Shown one piece after another: positions 12,440 through 23,049 of a stretch of DNA of 64,000 bases. This stretch comes from Aquatica leii (lineage: Eukaryota; Arthropoda; Insecta; Coleoptera; Lampyridae). A program made the position numbers and the translations under genes. Position 1 is the first letter of the stretch. Each line of letters starts with the position of its first letter. The notes under the pieces are model-generated. The model was not told where the DNA came from and searched no databases. It was given only the letters and a program-made list of their open reading frames with translations. The stretch is taken from assembly GCA_035610365.1 (NCBI GenBank), contig CM069433.1:127800545-127864544 (forward strand). The letters run 5' to 3'.

Positions 12440-12960
12440 AAGTGCTTACAATGCCTTATATGACCATTGATATTAGTTATCGTGCCATAGGACCTTTGGA
12501 ACGTGGGTTAACAGGGAAAGTGTCAACGGTTCGACAAGACGGGGTTTTTATAGACTATATATAACCACATCAACTTTCCACTATACACAATGGGTTTTGA
12601 AAATCGAATTTCCGGGTTGCCAATACAGCGATGAATCGATTACTTCAAAATAGCGTCAGTGGGAACATATACACAGCTGCACAAAAACTAATTCTTACGA
12701 ATGAAGATCGGAGACGGAGGTTAGAATTTGTTCGATGCTATGTTTAAGATCCACCAGAATTGTGCCATAACGTTATGTTTTCAGATCAGAAGGTAAATAC
12801 TTATCAATTCAATTAACTTGGCAGGTCTTCCAAAATTATCAGGATAGCTTTCTAAAAGTATGCCGACCTCGAAATTGTAGGTATGGAACGCGATACCTGC
12901 AAACTATTACAAAAAGTTAACCTTTGCAGATGGAGCAGCTTCCGAGGACTAGGAGCTTGT
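12440..12960 (+). pseudogene. Tc1-like transposase fragment
   Basis: Broken pieces on the plus strand give RINRLLQNSVSGNIYTAAQK, then LTNEDRRRRLEFVRCYV, DPPELCHNVMFSDQK and KVCRPRNCRYGTRYLQ. This is the Tc1-family order: second helix-turn-helix, the RLxFAR helix, the FSDE box with the first catalytic aspartate, then VWRPRNxRY. The second and third catalytic residues are not visible. The right boundary abuts the TIR element that starts near 12968, which may have cut the copy. Confidence 0.65.
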
Positions 12961-12967
12961 TGGAAAG

Positions 12968-13813
12968 TACTGTCAGCGGCTGACGAGAAGGCACCCGGAA
13001 GGAATGCGTTTATCCCTACTAAAACTTGATATATTATGCTTGATAAAAACGTCGCTCAGTAGTTGTAATTACAAATACTTACAGCGCCCTCGCACAATTC
13101 GCGGTGGTCAAGTTCTAAACTTTCATATCGCTCAGAGCCACGTGATTTTTTTCTGCTCGTAAATATAAAAATAAAACTATTGAAAGTAAATTAATTTATT
13201 ACTAAAAGTATAACTATTAACAGGATCAAGTAAATAAAAAACGCTTAAACATTTTTGTACATACGACATTTTTTTCAGTTTTATTAACAATAAAGCAAAA
13301 TAAATTTCAAAAATGATTATTGAACAAGTAACCTTCATCCAAATAAAAACATTGTAATTCATACATGCTTAAAATTATTATCTTATCGTGAATAGAAAAG
13401 TATCGATGTCGTAATCTTTTTGTGTCAATTATAATACAATCACATTGTCATTTTAAAAATAATGAATAGTAATTTTGGTATCACTTAAATTATATCTCAC
13501 TATCAGTATTTACATCGTCATCACTTTCTTCGCTATCATCTCTATCCTGTTGTAAGTTTATAATTATTTCATCAACAAAATAACGATTAAAGATAACAAC
13601 GGTAACAAGTATAATAACACACAAAAAATAACACTTCTACAAAAACGCAAATACTATAAGCTCTGAACACCACGGATGCTGAGATGCAACTATACCGAAT
13701 TGATAATGATGTTTTTAGGACCAGCAGTAATATGCGCTTGAGTGACGAAAACGCATAAAATAGCGATCCCCTTACCTCCGCCCCCAAGTGCCTTCTCGTG
13801 AGACGCTGACAGT
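12968..13813. mobile_element. 0.85 kb element with 27 bp inverted ends
   Basis: CTGTCAGCGGCTGACGAGAA at 12968 and the reverse complement of the right end (CTGTCAGCGTCTCACGAGAA, ending 13813) pair with about two mismatches over 27 bp. The interior is AT-rich and non-coding apart from a short minus-strand acidic stretch near 13490-13560 (DRDDSEESDDDVNTDSEI, then a stop). That stretch looks like the C-terminal tail of a lost gene. It is probably a non-autonomous deletion derivative. I could not identify the superfamily, and no clear target duplication is visible. Confidence 0.5.
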
Positions 13814-14007
13814 AGAAGGCCTCTTAAATTCTCAACAGTATTCCCTCATACTGAAATTTTCAACTAGCCAACGCCCAAGAACTGATGACGGTGGAAGATG
13901 TAAAGGTCCGTGGTAGTTTAGGTCGGCGTTGGATTTAAAGCGTTAATAATTAACAAAAATTTATTCTACAAACTGAAACGTATTTGTGTTAATAAATATT
14001 ACACAAA

Positions 14008-14034
14008 ATGGTTGAGTCGGACGAACACAGTGGG
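14008..14034 (+). other. Possible nine-codon first coding exon
   Basis: ATG in good context (CAAAATGG) opens MVESDEHSG, which ends exactly at a codon boundary on a perfect splice donor GTAAGT (14035-14040). About 100 bp of plausible 5' leader precedes it. No second exon can be found in the window. It could be a host gene's first exon, a transposon exon, or chance. Confidence 0.25.
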
Positions 14035-14479
14035 GTAAGTAATTACTTCCAATCAATAAAAAAATGCAATTTACTTTGCAGATATTGATGTGCAATTACC
14101 ATGGACAATGGGGAGATATGCGATTGCTACATTTTTCAATAATTAATATGACAGAATGTGTGTATTAATTTAGTTGAACAGTTTTGATACCTTTTGGGAA
14201 CAATATATTATGAAAATCACTAAAGAATCAAAACCTAAAGCATAATAAAAAGTAATTTAAACAACAATTTTATTAATTAAGAAAATATTCAGGAACAATA
14301 AGTAATTAATCTTCTTTTTTATTTTCGATTACATTAAAATTAAACGTACAATTATGAACATTATTGAAATATAATGAAGAATTTGTTCCTTTGGATAAAA
14401 ATTCGTTAACATTTGGTTAAAATTTTGCTAGTTTTTGAGGTTGAGGCAATAGAGCTTTCAATTTCTGCTGTAGAAGTAG

Positions 14480-15225
14480 ATAGTTGGCGCACCATTTAAT
14501 TCGCAACACCAATTTTTCTCTGTATATAGTGTTTGGATGTAGCCTTCGGTAACATTGAACGATTTCTAGTTACCATGTTGCTATATGGTTAATAAATCCG
14601 CTCCGGTATCTGCAATGCCAGTGTACTCTTATGGATTCAAAAGTTTTAATAACACTGTAATTGACTGAGGTATCTCTGCAATTGCATTAATTTCAATAGG
14701 TTGAAAAACATTTTCCAGTTTTATACCATACAAATAATCGATTATGGGGATTATGGTACTTTCGTAACAATGTAGTTTTTGTAAATTTTGACGAAATGTA
14801 AATGTTTAATTTTTTCAGTTATAGTAAATTTTCGTGATTATGTTGTATTTTTCGCAACAGCAAGCTCCAAGTATGCCAAAAATTAGTACAACATATAGTA
14901 AAAATAGGTTTATATAATATCAACCATTATTTAAATACATTTACTAAGAAATTAATTTCTGTTGAATTTAAAATATTTGACTTCTTTCTTATATCTATTT
15001 TTTTTCTTTAAAAATGCAATAAATTTTGAAAATTTACTAATCCACATTGTTTTAAATTTAGCATTGTCTTCAACGTAGATTATTTCGACCATAAAGTTAA
15101 GGATTTGTGCTTTTTAATCAAAATACGTTTAGAATACATTTTTCGTCAAATATTGCTTATTATTTTGCTATTTCCATTCTATAAATAATTTATATTCATT
15201 TTCATCTTGTGTTTTCGATTTTTCA
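14480..15225 (-). pseudogene. Crypton tyrosine recombinase fossil (copy A)
   Basis: On the minus strand the N-terminal block reads DENEYKLFIEWK and NNKQYLTKNVF, then KTMWISKFSKFIAFLKK and KKSNILNSTEINFLV. It aligns by eye with the other two Crypton copies of this window (YKLFNYWCKEK, LSTLWTTYSML, KKSKILELVEINQFI). The C-terminal block (about 14480-14720) reads IPQSITVLLKL, then TGIADTGADLLTI, QHGN and VTEGYIQTL, the counterpart of ANSGTTMTAIKQLGGWKSST and VAEGYVENS. The middle, with the first catalytic arginine, is deleted, and several stops are present. It is the most decayed of the three copies. Confidence 0.6.
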
Positions 15226-15539
15226 GGAATAATTACGTTTAATGCTGCAATTGTCATATTATATGTATTTCGGTGTAGTACAGATGTCATCAATAGTATT
15301 AGGAAAACCCATATGATTAAAGTCATGTTCAACTGCTTCTAAATATTGCCTGATAGCAGGTATCTATCAGTCACGTAAGATAATATTGTTCCTCTAATAA
15401 CGTTACTCAGTTATCAAATGTTGTTCTGTACGTACAGAAATTCTACCGAACTTCTTTTTTGGAATAAACGTTCTTGAACTATCAGATGAAGCAAGTAATC
15501 ATTCGTAGGAAAAAATGGTTTTCCTCTATTCAGTTTGAT

Positions 15540-15985
15540 TAACAGTTTAACCTCATTGCCGCTTTAACCAACTGTTTCCGTTACGCTCTAATTATTTAAG
15601 TTGCTTAAGCATTTTTCAGAGGCTAGCGTGTCGTCTATATTTGTCCCTTAGTTGCCTACGTATGTGTTGGAGTTTTCGGGTAGATTTAAAACTTTCGGCT
15701 TATTCCTGGATATGGTGTCTTCGATTTGTATTCTTTGATTTGGTCGATTGCTATGCCATAAGGTAGAGTTCGCATTAGCGTTCATTCCACATATCACTGT
15801 GTGTATCTTAAAATACGTCTTCATGCGGTTCGATTGCTTCGCCGTGAACTGCATGAAAATGACGTATGTAGTTTCCTTTCCAAATTATATTTCAACACAT
15901 ACGCAGGCTTCGGTGGTGAACTGTGAAATACTAGTTGTATTCTAGATTAGATTTGAAACTAGTACGGCTGCGTATTTTTTATTGT
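15540..15985 (-). pseudogene. R1/jockey-type LINE endonuclease fragment
   Basis: The minus strand reads VSNLI, TSISQFTTEACVCVEI and FGKETTYVI, then CGMNANANSTLWHSNRPNQR, QIEDTISRN, VLNLPENSNTYVG, TNIDDTLAS and VTETV. This is the apurinic-like endonuclease of LINEs: the family forms GDFNAHxxLWGS and NIDVTLxS carry catalytic residues, here altered to GMNANANSTLWHS and NIDDTLAS. About 150 residues are covered with a few breaks. The RT domain that should follow below 15540 is not convincing, though 15220-15540 may be its remnant. Confidence 0.65.
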
Positions 15986-16319
15986 TTACATTACCGTCGC
16001 ATAGTGTCTTCATCGATTTGCTGTGTTATTGAAATATTATGTGAAATGGATTAAGTTCATTGGTGACTTTGCTGCCTTTTTTAGGTTGATTTGTGCAAAG
16101 GTTATATTTTTGTGGTTGCCCATGTTACTGTTTCTCTGTTGTGTCATATTCATAGTTATTGCTGTTGATTTTAGCTTCTAATCTATATTAAAGCAAAGAC
16201 ACAATGGGTACTTTAAATTTTTATATATTTTGTATAATAATTACTCTCACCTTTTTGGGAAGGCCAACTCGAACAGAACACATCTATTCCAAAAACTGCC
16301 AATGCTTCATTGTCAATTA

Positions 16320-16582
16320 AATGTATTCATTTTAGAACTGGACTGGATGAAACGCTAATTAAGAGATTTGGCGTACGCTATCTGTTGGATATGCCATCAA
16401 TCCTGACGCATTTAACAAATACTTTTTTTTACATGCCTGGCTCCGTACACAGAATCCTTTTGCTTGGTTCCATAATAATCAAAGAAGCAATTTTGCCGGT
16501 TGGACAATTAATTGAGGAAGCACAGGAATCGCGCAATATGGATTTAAAATATTTTAGAGCACATCATACGCGTTTTCAATAA
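16320..16582 (+). pseudogene. Transposon-protein C-terminal fragment, family unnamed
   Basis: The translation contains LDETLIKRFGVRYLLDMPSI, MPGSVHRILLLGSIIIKEAI and LPVGQLIEEAQESRNMDLKY, ending FRAHHTRF. The pattern of a helix, then a MPxSVHKxLxHGxxIIxxxLLPxGxLSEEAxExRNKDxxxxRxxHxRK block, recurs in many uncharacterised insect and hydra proteins that appear to be transposon-borne. I recognise the block but cannot name its transposase superfamily. About 85 residues remain, with no start or catalytic region. Confidence 0.45.
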
Positions 16583-17429
16583 TTACGGCGAATCAAAACC
16601 TGTTGAATCGGCTATTAATTACTTCAGATCCGCTCGTTTCTTTCTCGCGACAGCTACCTCCAAAAATGGTACTATTATATGTTCGGATGTGTTGTCTCTA
16701 CTGGAAGTACCGTCAGTTGAGACAATATCCTCCTCATCTGCAGCAATAGATCCAACTCCTCCAACATATTTAAAACATAACCCGAATTTTGGCCACTTCT
16801 GTAAATTCTGGCCCACTGTGCAGGAGCCACATCTGGACGAATAACTTCTTTTCGCTGAATTTAAAAAATGGACACAAACGCATGTGCAATACGTAAATGT
16901 ATTGCGCAGGATTTTGATCTACAGTGAATAAAAAATGTTAAATAAAATCAGAAGTATTCAATCAAAAAAATGTGCACGTTACATAAATTTCCTACACGAA
17001 ATCTTTCATGTAATTTGCTAATTTAAAAGGCTGTATGTATATGTTTATTCCTTCGCATCAACACAAACATATACCCAAATAATACTCACAGTACTCTTTT
17101 CAAGCAATAAACCCAAACATACACAAACATAACTCTCAGATACCTTGTACGCTTTTTTTTGTCAAAATAGAAATATTTAGAACCTATTAGGCATTTCCAC
17201 GTGACGTTACGACAGCGCTCTGAAATGCGTTTCATTTTTAATTGTTCTAACTTAGATTATGAAGAATTAGGTTTGGGGTATTTGTATTGGCATGTATATA
17301 ATATTGTTCTATAAACGTAAAATGAATACAAAATACAACTGTAACTTTAGTTTTCAGACATCCGCTGTACCATGTTTTTTTTGTCGTTCTTCGCATTCTA
17401 GTTTCCGGTTGCAATTATATTACTTCTTA

Positions 17430-18280
17430 TAGGTACAGTCTATGCCAGTTATTTTGATGCTTATATTGTCTTTGTTCGTATTCACGTATCTTGCAATTTG
17501 GTGATATGTGCACACCGACGATTTTATATTTGAAACGAGACAAAATCTTTGCCTACCGCCATATCTCTAATCTTATTGCTTTGATTTGTTACGGCTATGC
17601 TTTTCGTTTCTTCTTGTTTGTGTAAATATGTTTTTTATCCTTTGTTCCTTTGTTGTTGGCTTGGCTCTGATATAGTCACTAGGTCGAAGTTATATTTCAC
17701 TGCCGTTGTTGTTGCTATGGTTCTGCGTCGGTGTATGTCTATTTACGTTATATTAGTTTGTAATGTTTTTTTTTCAGATTCTGTTTAAATTTGCTATATC
17801 TTGCCTTTTCTGCTGCATGTCCTTCCGTATTGCATAGTGTGCTTATAGTACTCTTTTTATGAATATTATTGTGGCCGACTTTTGTGGTTTTTTTTACTAT
17901 GTTGATTTTTTTAAATGTATGTTTGTCTTTAATGTTCTTTTCTTGTGTCGCCATAAGTAACTCTTTCATTTCCAAGTATTATAGTTTTTCATTTAATTTT
18001 TGCTGCCTCCATCTTGTCTTGTGGTATCGAAGTAGAACGCCGCTATATTTGTATCCTTATTTTCTTTATTTTTCTTGGTATATACGGTAAACTTTTGCTC
18101 TATGGCTATGTAATTTCCTCCGTTAAATTGTTGAAAACATCTTCTAGTTCTAGGTATCTATTCATAAAGATTTTACTTAGTCTTTTCTTTCTGCGGTTTC
18201 CTGGCAATTCTGCAAATATTAGATTTACATTATTCACTTCTACGCGCAAATCTAAAAAAAATTCTGACGTAAACTAAAAG
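17430..18280 (-). pseudogene. R1-like LINE fossil (ORF1 remnant and endonuclease start)
   Basis: Minus strand, frames changing. KYNFDLVTISEPSQQQ and IAVTNQSNKIRDMAVGKDFV are followed by ISPNCKIREYEQ near 17430-17520. These match the opening of R1-type endonucleases (ISEPN, AIRV, GFVW, YISPN..REFE). Upstream, 17760-18280 is open but unassigned, with NRRKKRLSKIFMNRYLELED as the longest coherent piece, where the first ORF of such an element would lie. The RT is absent. The endonuclease match is by eye and fairly weak. Confidence 0.45.
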
Positions 18281-20205
18281 TAAAAGGTTTACTAATTTTT
18301 TAAAACAAAATAGCATAATATGAAATGATTTTGATAATTTGTTACGTGCAAAAGTTTCATAACGTAATAGCCTGTATATTCATTACCTTCAAGTTAGATT
18401 TCTGTTTTTGACGCCCTTTGCCGAGTTTAGTTTTATTTCATTTCTTGTCAAGACGTCAAACCGTCAAGTAAATTTGTGCTTGTGATGCTATAACCTCTTA
18501 ATTGCTCTGAATCTTATAACATCAGCGTTAATGGAAATCAAATTCTAATTTGAAAACGCATTTCGTGTAGTTTATTTATCACAGGGTAAGTTTTTCCTAT
18601 TAGTTTTTAGAATTCTTTGGTAATTTCCTTCTTCATTTTATAGCACGTCCCGCCACGTTTTTGGCTGTATGTTTTGATGCATTATCGATCGATGAGGGGT
18701 TAATATCGACAAATACCTTCATGGAACAAGTTTTCTTCGAGATTCTACTCATGCGTCAAGCAACTGCGAAACCAACTTTCACTTAATGTGTGCAACAGCA
18801 TTCGATAATTGGGTTCCTATGTGTAATTTCTTTTAGTATTAATTAACAATTTTGTAGATTTTTGCTTTCGTGAGTCATTGTGTTGACACGATTTGCTATT
18901 CAAATTTATTCTAGGCTGACTCAACGAGGAAAAAGTTTTCTTCGAGCAAGTAGGTACTGAATTGCGGGTAAGTCTTTTTATTACATTTGTGTCAGAAAGG
19001 TCTCTGACGAAATTTTTGCTGGTTTTAACTTACGTAATTACAATAATTGGTTAAATATGATTGCGGTAATTTCACTAATCATTTTGTGTATCGCATGCTG
19101 TGTACCATCGATATTTGTCATGTAATTTTCTTCGCTATCGACACTGTGTAAACTTGTTGTTAATAATCTACGTTCTTAAATTAAAGTTGTTATACATATT
19201 TTATCTTTCTTTTATGGTAACATATCTTTCTTTTTGTTGGTTACACGAAAATCAGTGTAACAAGGATTACGAACCTGAAATTCGTTACAGGTTTGGACCT
19301 TCTGTCTTGATCGAAACAGAAGTTTTACTTATAAAAGATATGGCGTTTAGTTAACGAAAAATGTTTGATAATGTGTAATACACATAATACATCTTTACTT
19401 ACTTTGAAAAGTAATCAAAACAGCTTTCTTCAGAAATGTAAATGTCAGAGCTTTGAACAGCTTGTAACAGTTACCACGTCGCATACTGTTTATTATTTAA
19501 AAGACGTATAAAACAAAAAAAGGTATATAAAAATGATTTAGTAACAATTAAATTTAAAAAAAAAAAATAACGCAAAAACTAGAGAACACACAATTAAATA
19601 CAATTACAAGTAAGAATTACATTACAAGTAGATCGGTACAAAACCAAGGCGACACTTTATGCATTAAAAAAATAATTCTTTTACAAAAGAATTGAAGGTT
19701 GTACAGTAATAAATGGATATTAATAAAGAATAAATAGATATATTTTTGCACCATCTATGCAAATGTATTACGCAACTTTAGGAACTTTTTAACCTTAAGT
19801 TTCTAAAAAATCTCAAATGCATCATACCATAAACGGAATCCGATCAACAGTAGTACTTTGTCTTAAAAAAACATAAATATTTCTTTTTAATTTTGGTTGT
19901 TTGTTGTAATAAAAAATGTTGGTTTTGTACAATTTGCACAAGGACGTTTTCTGGGGTATATTCAATAGGTATATTAGATCAAGTACTTGTTTTCATACAA
20001 TGACACGTTTGTATAGCCTTACTCTTTTCCACTTTTATTAAACAGAAAATAAATTAAAATGTTATTACATCAAAATCAAAACGAACGCAACGACTTAACC
20101 TCATAGAAAAACATAATCAAAAGTTTAGTTCTGAAAAAACAATTTGTTATTAGTTATTTGTATAGTGTGTATACAAATTTGATATTTCGCAAAAACAGTT
20201 TTAAT
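18281..20205. other. AT-rich DNA with no assignable gene
   Basis: There are scattered short open frames and several GTAAG motifs. For example, a possible exon end before GGTAAG lies near 18584 and one before GGTAAGTC near 18970. Two short segments sharing AAGTTTTCTTCGAG (18729 and 18918) may be a small duplication. No protein family can be recognised on either strand. Confidence 0.45.
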
Positions 20206-20671
20206 TAGGGGAGACTGGGTACGGTTGAAACAATTTTGCTTCAATTGTCCCTTGCGTCGCCCGTATGTGATGGATTTCTGAAGTTAATACACCAATTTGA
20301 AGAGCGCAATTTAAGCTTCAAATGTATTCAACATATTATTCTTCTAGGTATCATAGATACTTTGCTACAGTTGATTAAATGGAAGTGTGTTTTTGTTTCA
20401 ACTGACCCCAGTACCAGGGGCGGTTGAAACATATATAAAAAATTAACAATATTGTATTTTAATGAAGTTTTATTGGACGAAGATCACAGTAATATTTATA
20501 TTAATAGTTTAGTACCATTTTTTGGTCTTTTTACTAAATACTAAAATAAGTCATAATCCTAATCTACTTAATAAAAACAAAAATAAAAAAGAAATAAAAG
20601 GAACTAAAAAATAACTTCTTAGATTTAAAAGGAACTATTTATAACTAACACAAAAAAAACTCCTAACTTTC

Positions 20672-20815
20672 CTATTCAGACTCACAGTTGTGGCAAAGGT
20701 ACGTAGGACTACCATCAGAGCATTCTTCATGAGCCCATAACCGACAACCGGTGCATTGAATCCATTTTTCTCGAGGTCTGCTCTCAGAATATGGCATCAC
20801 GCAAACAAGGCAGTA
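20672..20815 (-). other. PHD-finger tail of the pogo transposase, displaced frame
   Basis: One frame away from the open transposase, the minus strand reads EEEYYCLVCVMPYSES, WIQCTGCRLWAHEECSD and YLCHNCESE, then a stop. The spacing CxxC, CxxC, HxxC, CxxC fits a C4HC3 PHD-type zinc finger, a tail known from insect pogo/jerky-like transposases. Its clean reading frame to a natural stop shows that the frame change is recent. It would add a chromatin- or DNA-contact module to the transposase. Confidence 0.8.
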
Positions 20816-22598
20816 ATATTCTTCTTCTTCTGAAGATTCGGGTGGAGTAATAGTTTTCTTCTTCTTTGCTTTTGGTGTAGTTGTTTGTTGATATATTTTT
20901 TTTAATCTGTTTGGCTTTTTCTCGACTTAATTTTGCGTCGTGTTCCTGTCGTATTGCCTCTTTTTCGGGTGTGTCTGTATATATCGTTGATTTTCTTGTC
21001 TTACGACCTCGGTTTGTTATGTTTCGAGGCGCAGCTTTTGGAAGCGGTCGTAATTCTTCTGGTGAAAAATCAGATAAAGCACTGGTAGATGCGATTGGCA
21101 GCGCAGGTTGATATTGTTCATTATTCTGCCTGGGTGTAGTTGGGCAAATAAGAGTGGAAGTATCAGTTACTTGATTGGTTGTGGACTTGCTTGTTAATTT
21201 TATCTGAATATCCGATGTCGCTCGAGGTGTTGGAGAAACATCTGAACATTCTGGATGAACGTATTCAGTAATTGACACAAGCAGAGGAGGCGGTATTTGT
21301 GCTGATTCATCGTTCTCTATACGATTACGCTGAATATTCTTCTCTTCTCCATGTGGATCCGGTCTATCCGTAACAAATGCTGGTGCAAAATCAATATCCG
21401 TGAACAAGTTGCGATTAAAAGGATATATTCCTGTTTTGCGAAATCCAGCTTGAAGGTTTGCTTGAGTAATTGCAAGTGGCATTGCAGTTGCTATAATGCC
21501 TGGCACGTCATAGATCGACATTGTTTTTCCAGGGTGATTTCTCATCCATGCATCACAAGTCGTGTTAACAATTTTTTTTAATGGTCCATATACGGAACGA
21601 TCCAGAGGCTGGAGCTTGTGTGAACAGTGGGGAGGAAATGAAAGTAGCACAATTCCATTTTCTTTGCAAAAGTCCAAAGCATTAATATGGACGTGTGATG
21701 AATGGTTGTCGAGTACTAATAAAACCTTATGAGAAGGAGAACAAATCGTATATTTCTTGAAGTGCTCTAAGAAAACGAGAAAAGTCTCATTTTGCATCCA
21801 TCCTGAAGGATTTGCTGCTCCTGTTGATCCAACAGGTCCATCTCTAATAAAATGTTCTTGATAGCGAACTCGAGGAAAAACAAACATGGGAGGTATTGCG
21901 TTACCCAAAGCATTGCCTGCAAAAACCAAAGTGACTAACGTACCTCTTTCAGCTGAGGTCAACGCTCCAACTTGTCGTGCACCACGCCTAGCCACTACTC
22001 GATCAGGTTTTTGAGCCGTAGTGATGCCGGTTTCATCCACGTTGTAAATGTCTTGAGGCTCAAATTTGTAACGATCCATTACAGCCTGCAGGTTATTGTA
22101 AAAAGCATCTACATTGGTTTTATTGAAACTTGTGGCTCTCGATAGACTAGTAGCTTGTGCCGCACGTACAGACAGTTCTGGATTTCGTTTCATGAATGAA
22201 CGAAACCATTCTTCGCCAGCTGTTTTTTGCTCATCCCAAGTTTTTGGTCGCTTTAAGTCATATTTGACGCTCAATTCGTACGCCAACTTTCTAACTTCCT
22301 TGGAAGGAAGACCAAAGTATATGTCAGAGCAGCGAATCAAATACTTTGAAAGAATATTTTCTTGGTCTTTCGTGAAAACTCTGTTGTGTGCTACGTACCC
22401 CATTTGTATATTTTCCTTTTGGTCTTCTTCACCTACATTTCGTTTTTTGATGTATCTTAGTAAAGAACTGTGATTAATATCATACTTTTGTGCCGCTTTT
22501 CTTAAGGAACTACCAGCCTTTACTTCGTCACATGCATTTTTATATTGTGCTATATCGCATTGCCCCCGCGTTGTCTTCCTAACACGTTGTCTTGGCAT
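20784..22598 (-). CDS. pogo-like DDE transposase (604 aa open)
   Basis: Cuts and re-inserts the transposon in the nucleus. Residues 10-53 form a psq-type helix-turn-helix (SLRKAAQKYDINHSSLLRYI). Residues 70-155 resemble the CENP-B-type second DNA-binding domain (WFRSFMKRNPELSVRAAQAT). The RNase H-like DDE core has D188 in YNVDETG, D297 in LLVLDNHSSH and D333 in HKLQPLDRSVYGPLK, 35 residues separating the last two. A basic, serine/threonine-rich tail follows. The ATG at 22598 is chosen because it precedes the psq motif and lies just inside the element's repeated sites. The last 41 or so residues are out of frame: an 8-base T run at 20896-20903 appears one base too long, and the family's PHD-finger tail continues in the next frame to a stop at 20672. 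All catalytic residues are present, so activity is plausible if the tail is dispensable or the slip is a sequencing error. Confidence 0.93.
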   Translation of the reverse strand: MPRQRVRKTTRGQCDIAQYKNACDEVKAGSSLRKAAQKYDINHSSLLRYIKKRNVGEEDQKENIQMGYVAHNRVFTKDQENILSKYLIRCSDIYFGLPSKEVRKLAYELSVKYDLKRPKTWDEQKTAGEEWFRSFMKRNPELSVRAAQATSLSRATSFNKTNVDAFYNNLQAVMDRYKFEPQDIYNVDETGITTAQKPDRVVARRGARQVGALTSAERGTLVTLVFAGNALGNAIPPMFVFPRVRYQEHFIRDGPVGSTGAANPSGWMQNETFLVFLEHFKKYTICSPSHKVLLVLDNHSSHVHINALDFCKENGIVLLSFPPHCSHKLQPLDRSVYGPLKKIVNTTCDAWMRNHPGKTMSIYDVPGIIATAMPLAITQANLQAGFRKTGIYPFNRNLFTDIDFAPAFVTDRPDPHGEEKNIQRNRIENDESAQIPPPLLVSITEYVHPECSDVSPTPRATSDIQIKLTSKSTTNQVTDTSTLICPTTPRQNNEQYQPALPIASTSALSDFSPEELRPLPKAAPRNITNRGRKTRKSTIYTDTPEKEAIRQEHDAKLSREKAKQIKKNISTNNYTKSKEEENYYSTRIFRRRRILLPCLRDAIF

Positions 22599-22620
22599 CT
22601 ATAAAAGAAATATATATTTT

Positions 22621-22685
22621 GTTTCAACCGTACCTACAAAATGTTTCAACCGTACCCACAAAAAATGTTTCAACCGTACCCAACC
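22621..22685 (+). repeat. Subterminal GTTTCAACCGTACC repeats, right side
   Basis: Three direct copies of GTTTCAACCGTACC begin at 22621, 22643 and 22667, directly upstream of the transposase ATG. Two more lie at 23008 and 23024, the last forming the right TIR. On the left side, GGGTACGGTTGAAAC in the TIR and GGGGCGGTTGAAAC (20417) are inverse copies. They are probably transposase binding sites, and those beside the ATG could also let the transposase control its own promoter (inference). Confidence 0.8.
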
Positions 22686-23049
22686 CCTCCTTTTAGGTAA
22701 TTTAATTCATAATTTATAAAGTAACAATTTTAAAGCAATATTTATCACTGTCCCATATACCACAAAGTCTGATTTGCAATCAAAAAAATTTTTAAAATGT
22801 TATTGTCAATAATAGCTGAGTAATCATAAAAATACTTAGATCAAAAATACTTACTTTTAGTCGTAAAAAACAATAGGTCACTCTAAAGTCAACTACACTC
22901 TACTACTGCATCAGCAAGACTGCTAAACAGGTTGTAACTCGAAAGTCGCGTCTTTTTTGTATTTGCACCCCCACCATGCATCTAATAGATCACGAGATAT
23001 AAGCATTGTTTCAACCGTACCCTGTTTCAACCGTACCCAGTCTCCCCTA

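Larger units (their letters stand above)
20208..23047 (-). mobile_element. Complete pogo-like DNA transposon
   Basis: Perfect 24 bp terminal inverted repeats: GGGGAGACTGGGTACGGTTG and onward at 20208, with the exact inverse ending at 23047. TA duplicates flank it (20206-20207 and 23048-23049). Total 2,840 bp. The element encodes one transposase on the minus strand, filling most of the interior. The motif GTTTCAACCGTACC, part of the TIR, is reiterated near both ends, as expected for transposase binding sites. Perfect ends and a nearly intact gene mark it as the youngest DNA transposon in the window. Confidence 0.93.

Noticed and set aside
18510-18975. Exon-like segments before GGTAAG motifs
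   Set aside because: No coherent protein or matching acceptor was found. Donor-like GTAAG strings are frequent by chance in DNA of this composition.
19100-19354. 84-codon plus-strand frame as a host membrane protein
   Set aside because: The first part is only hydrophobic AT-rich coding, there is no homologous motif, and no supporting splice or promoter context was seen.
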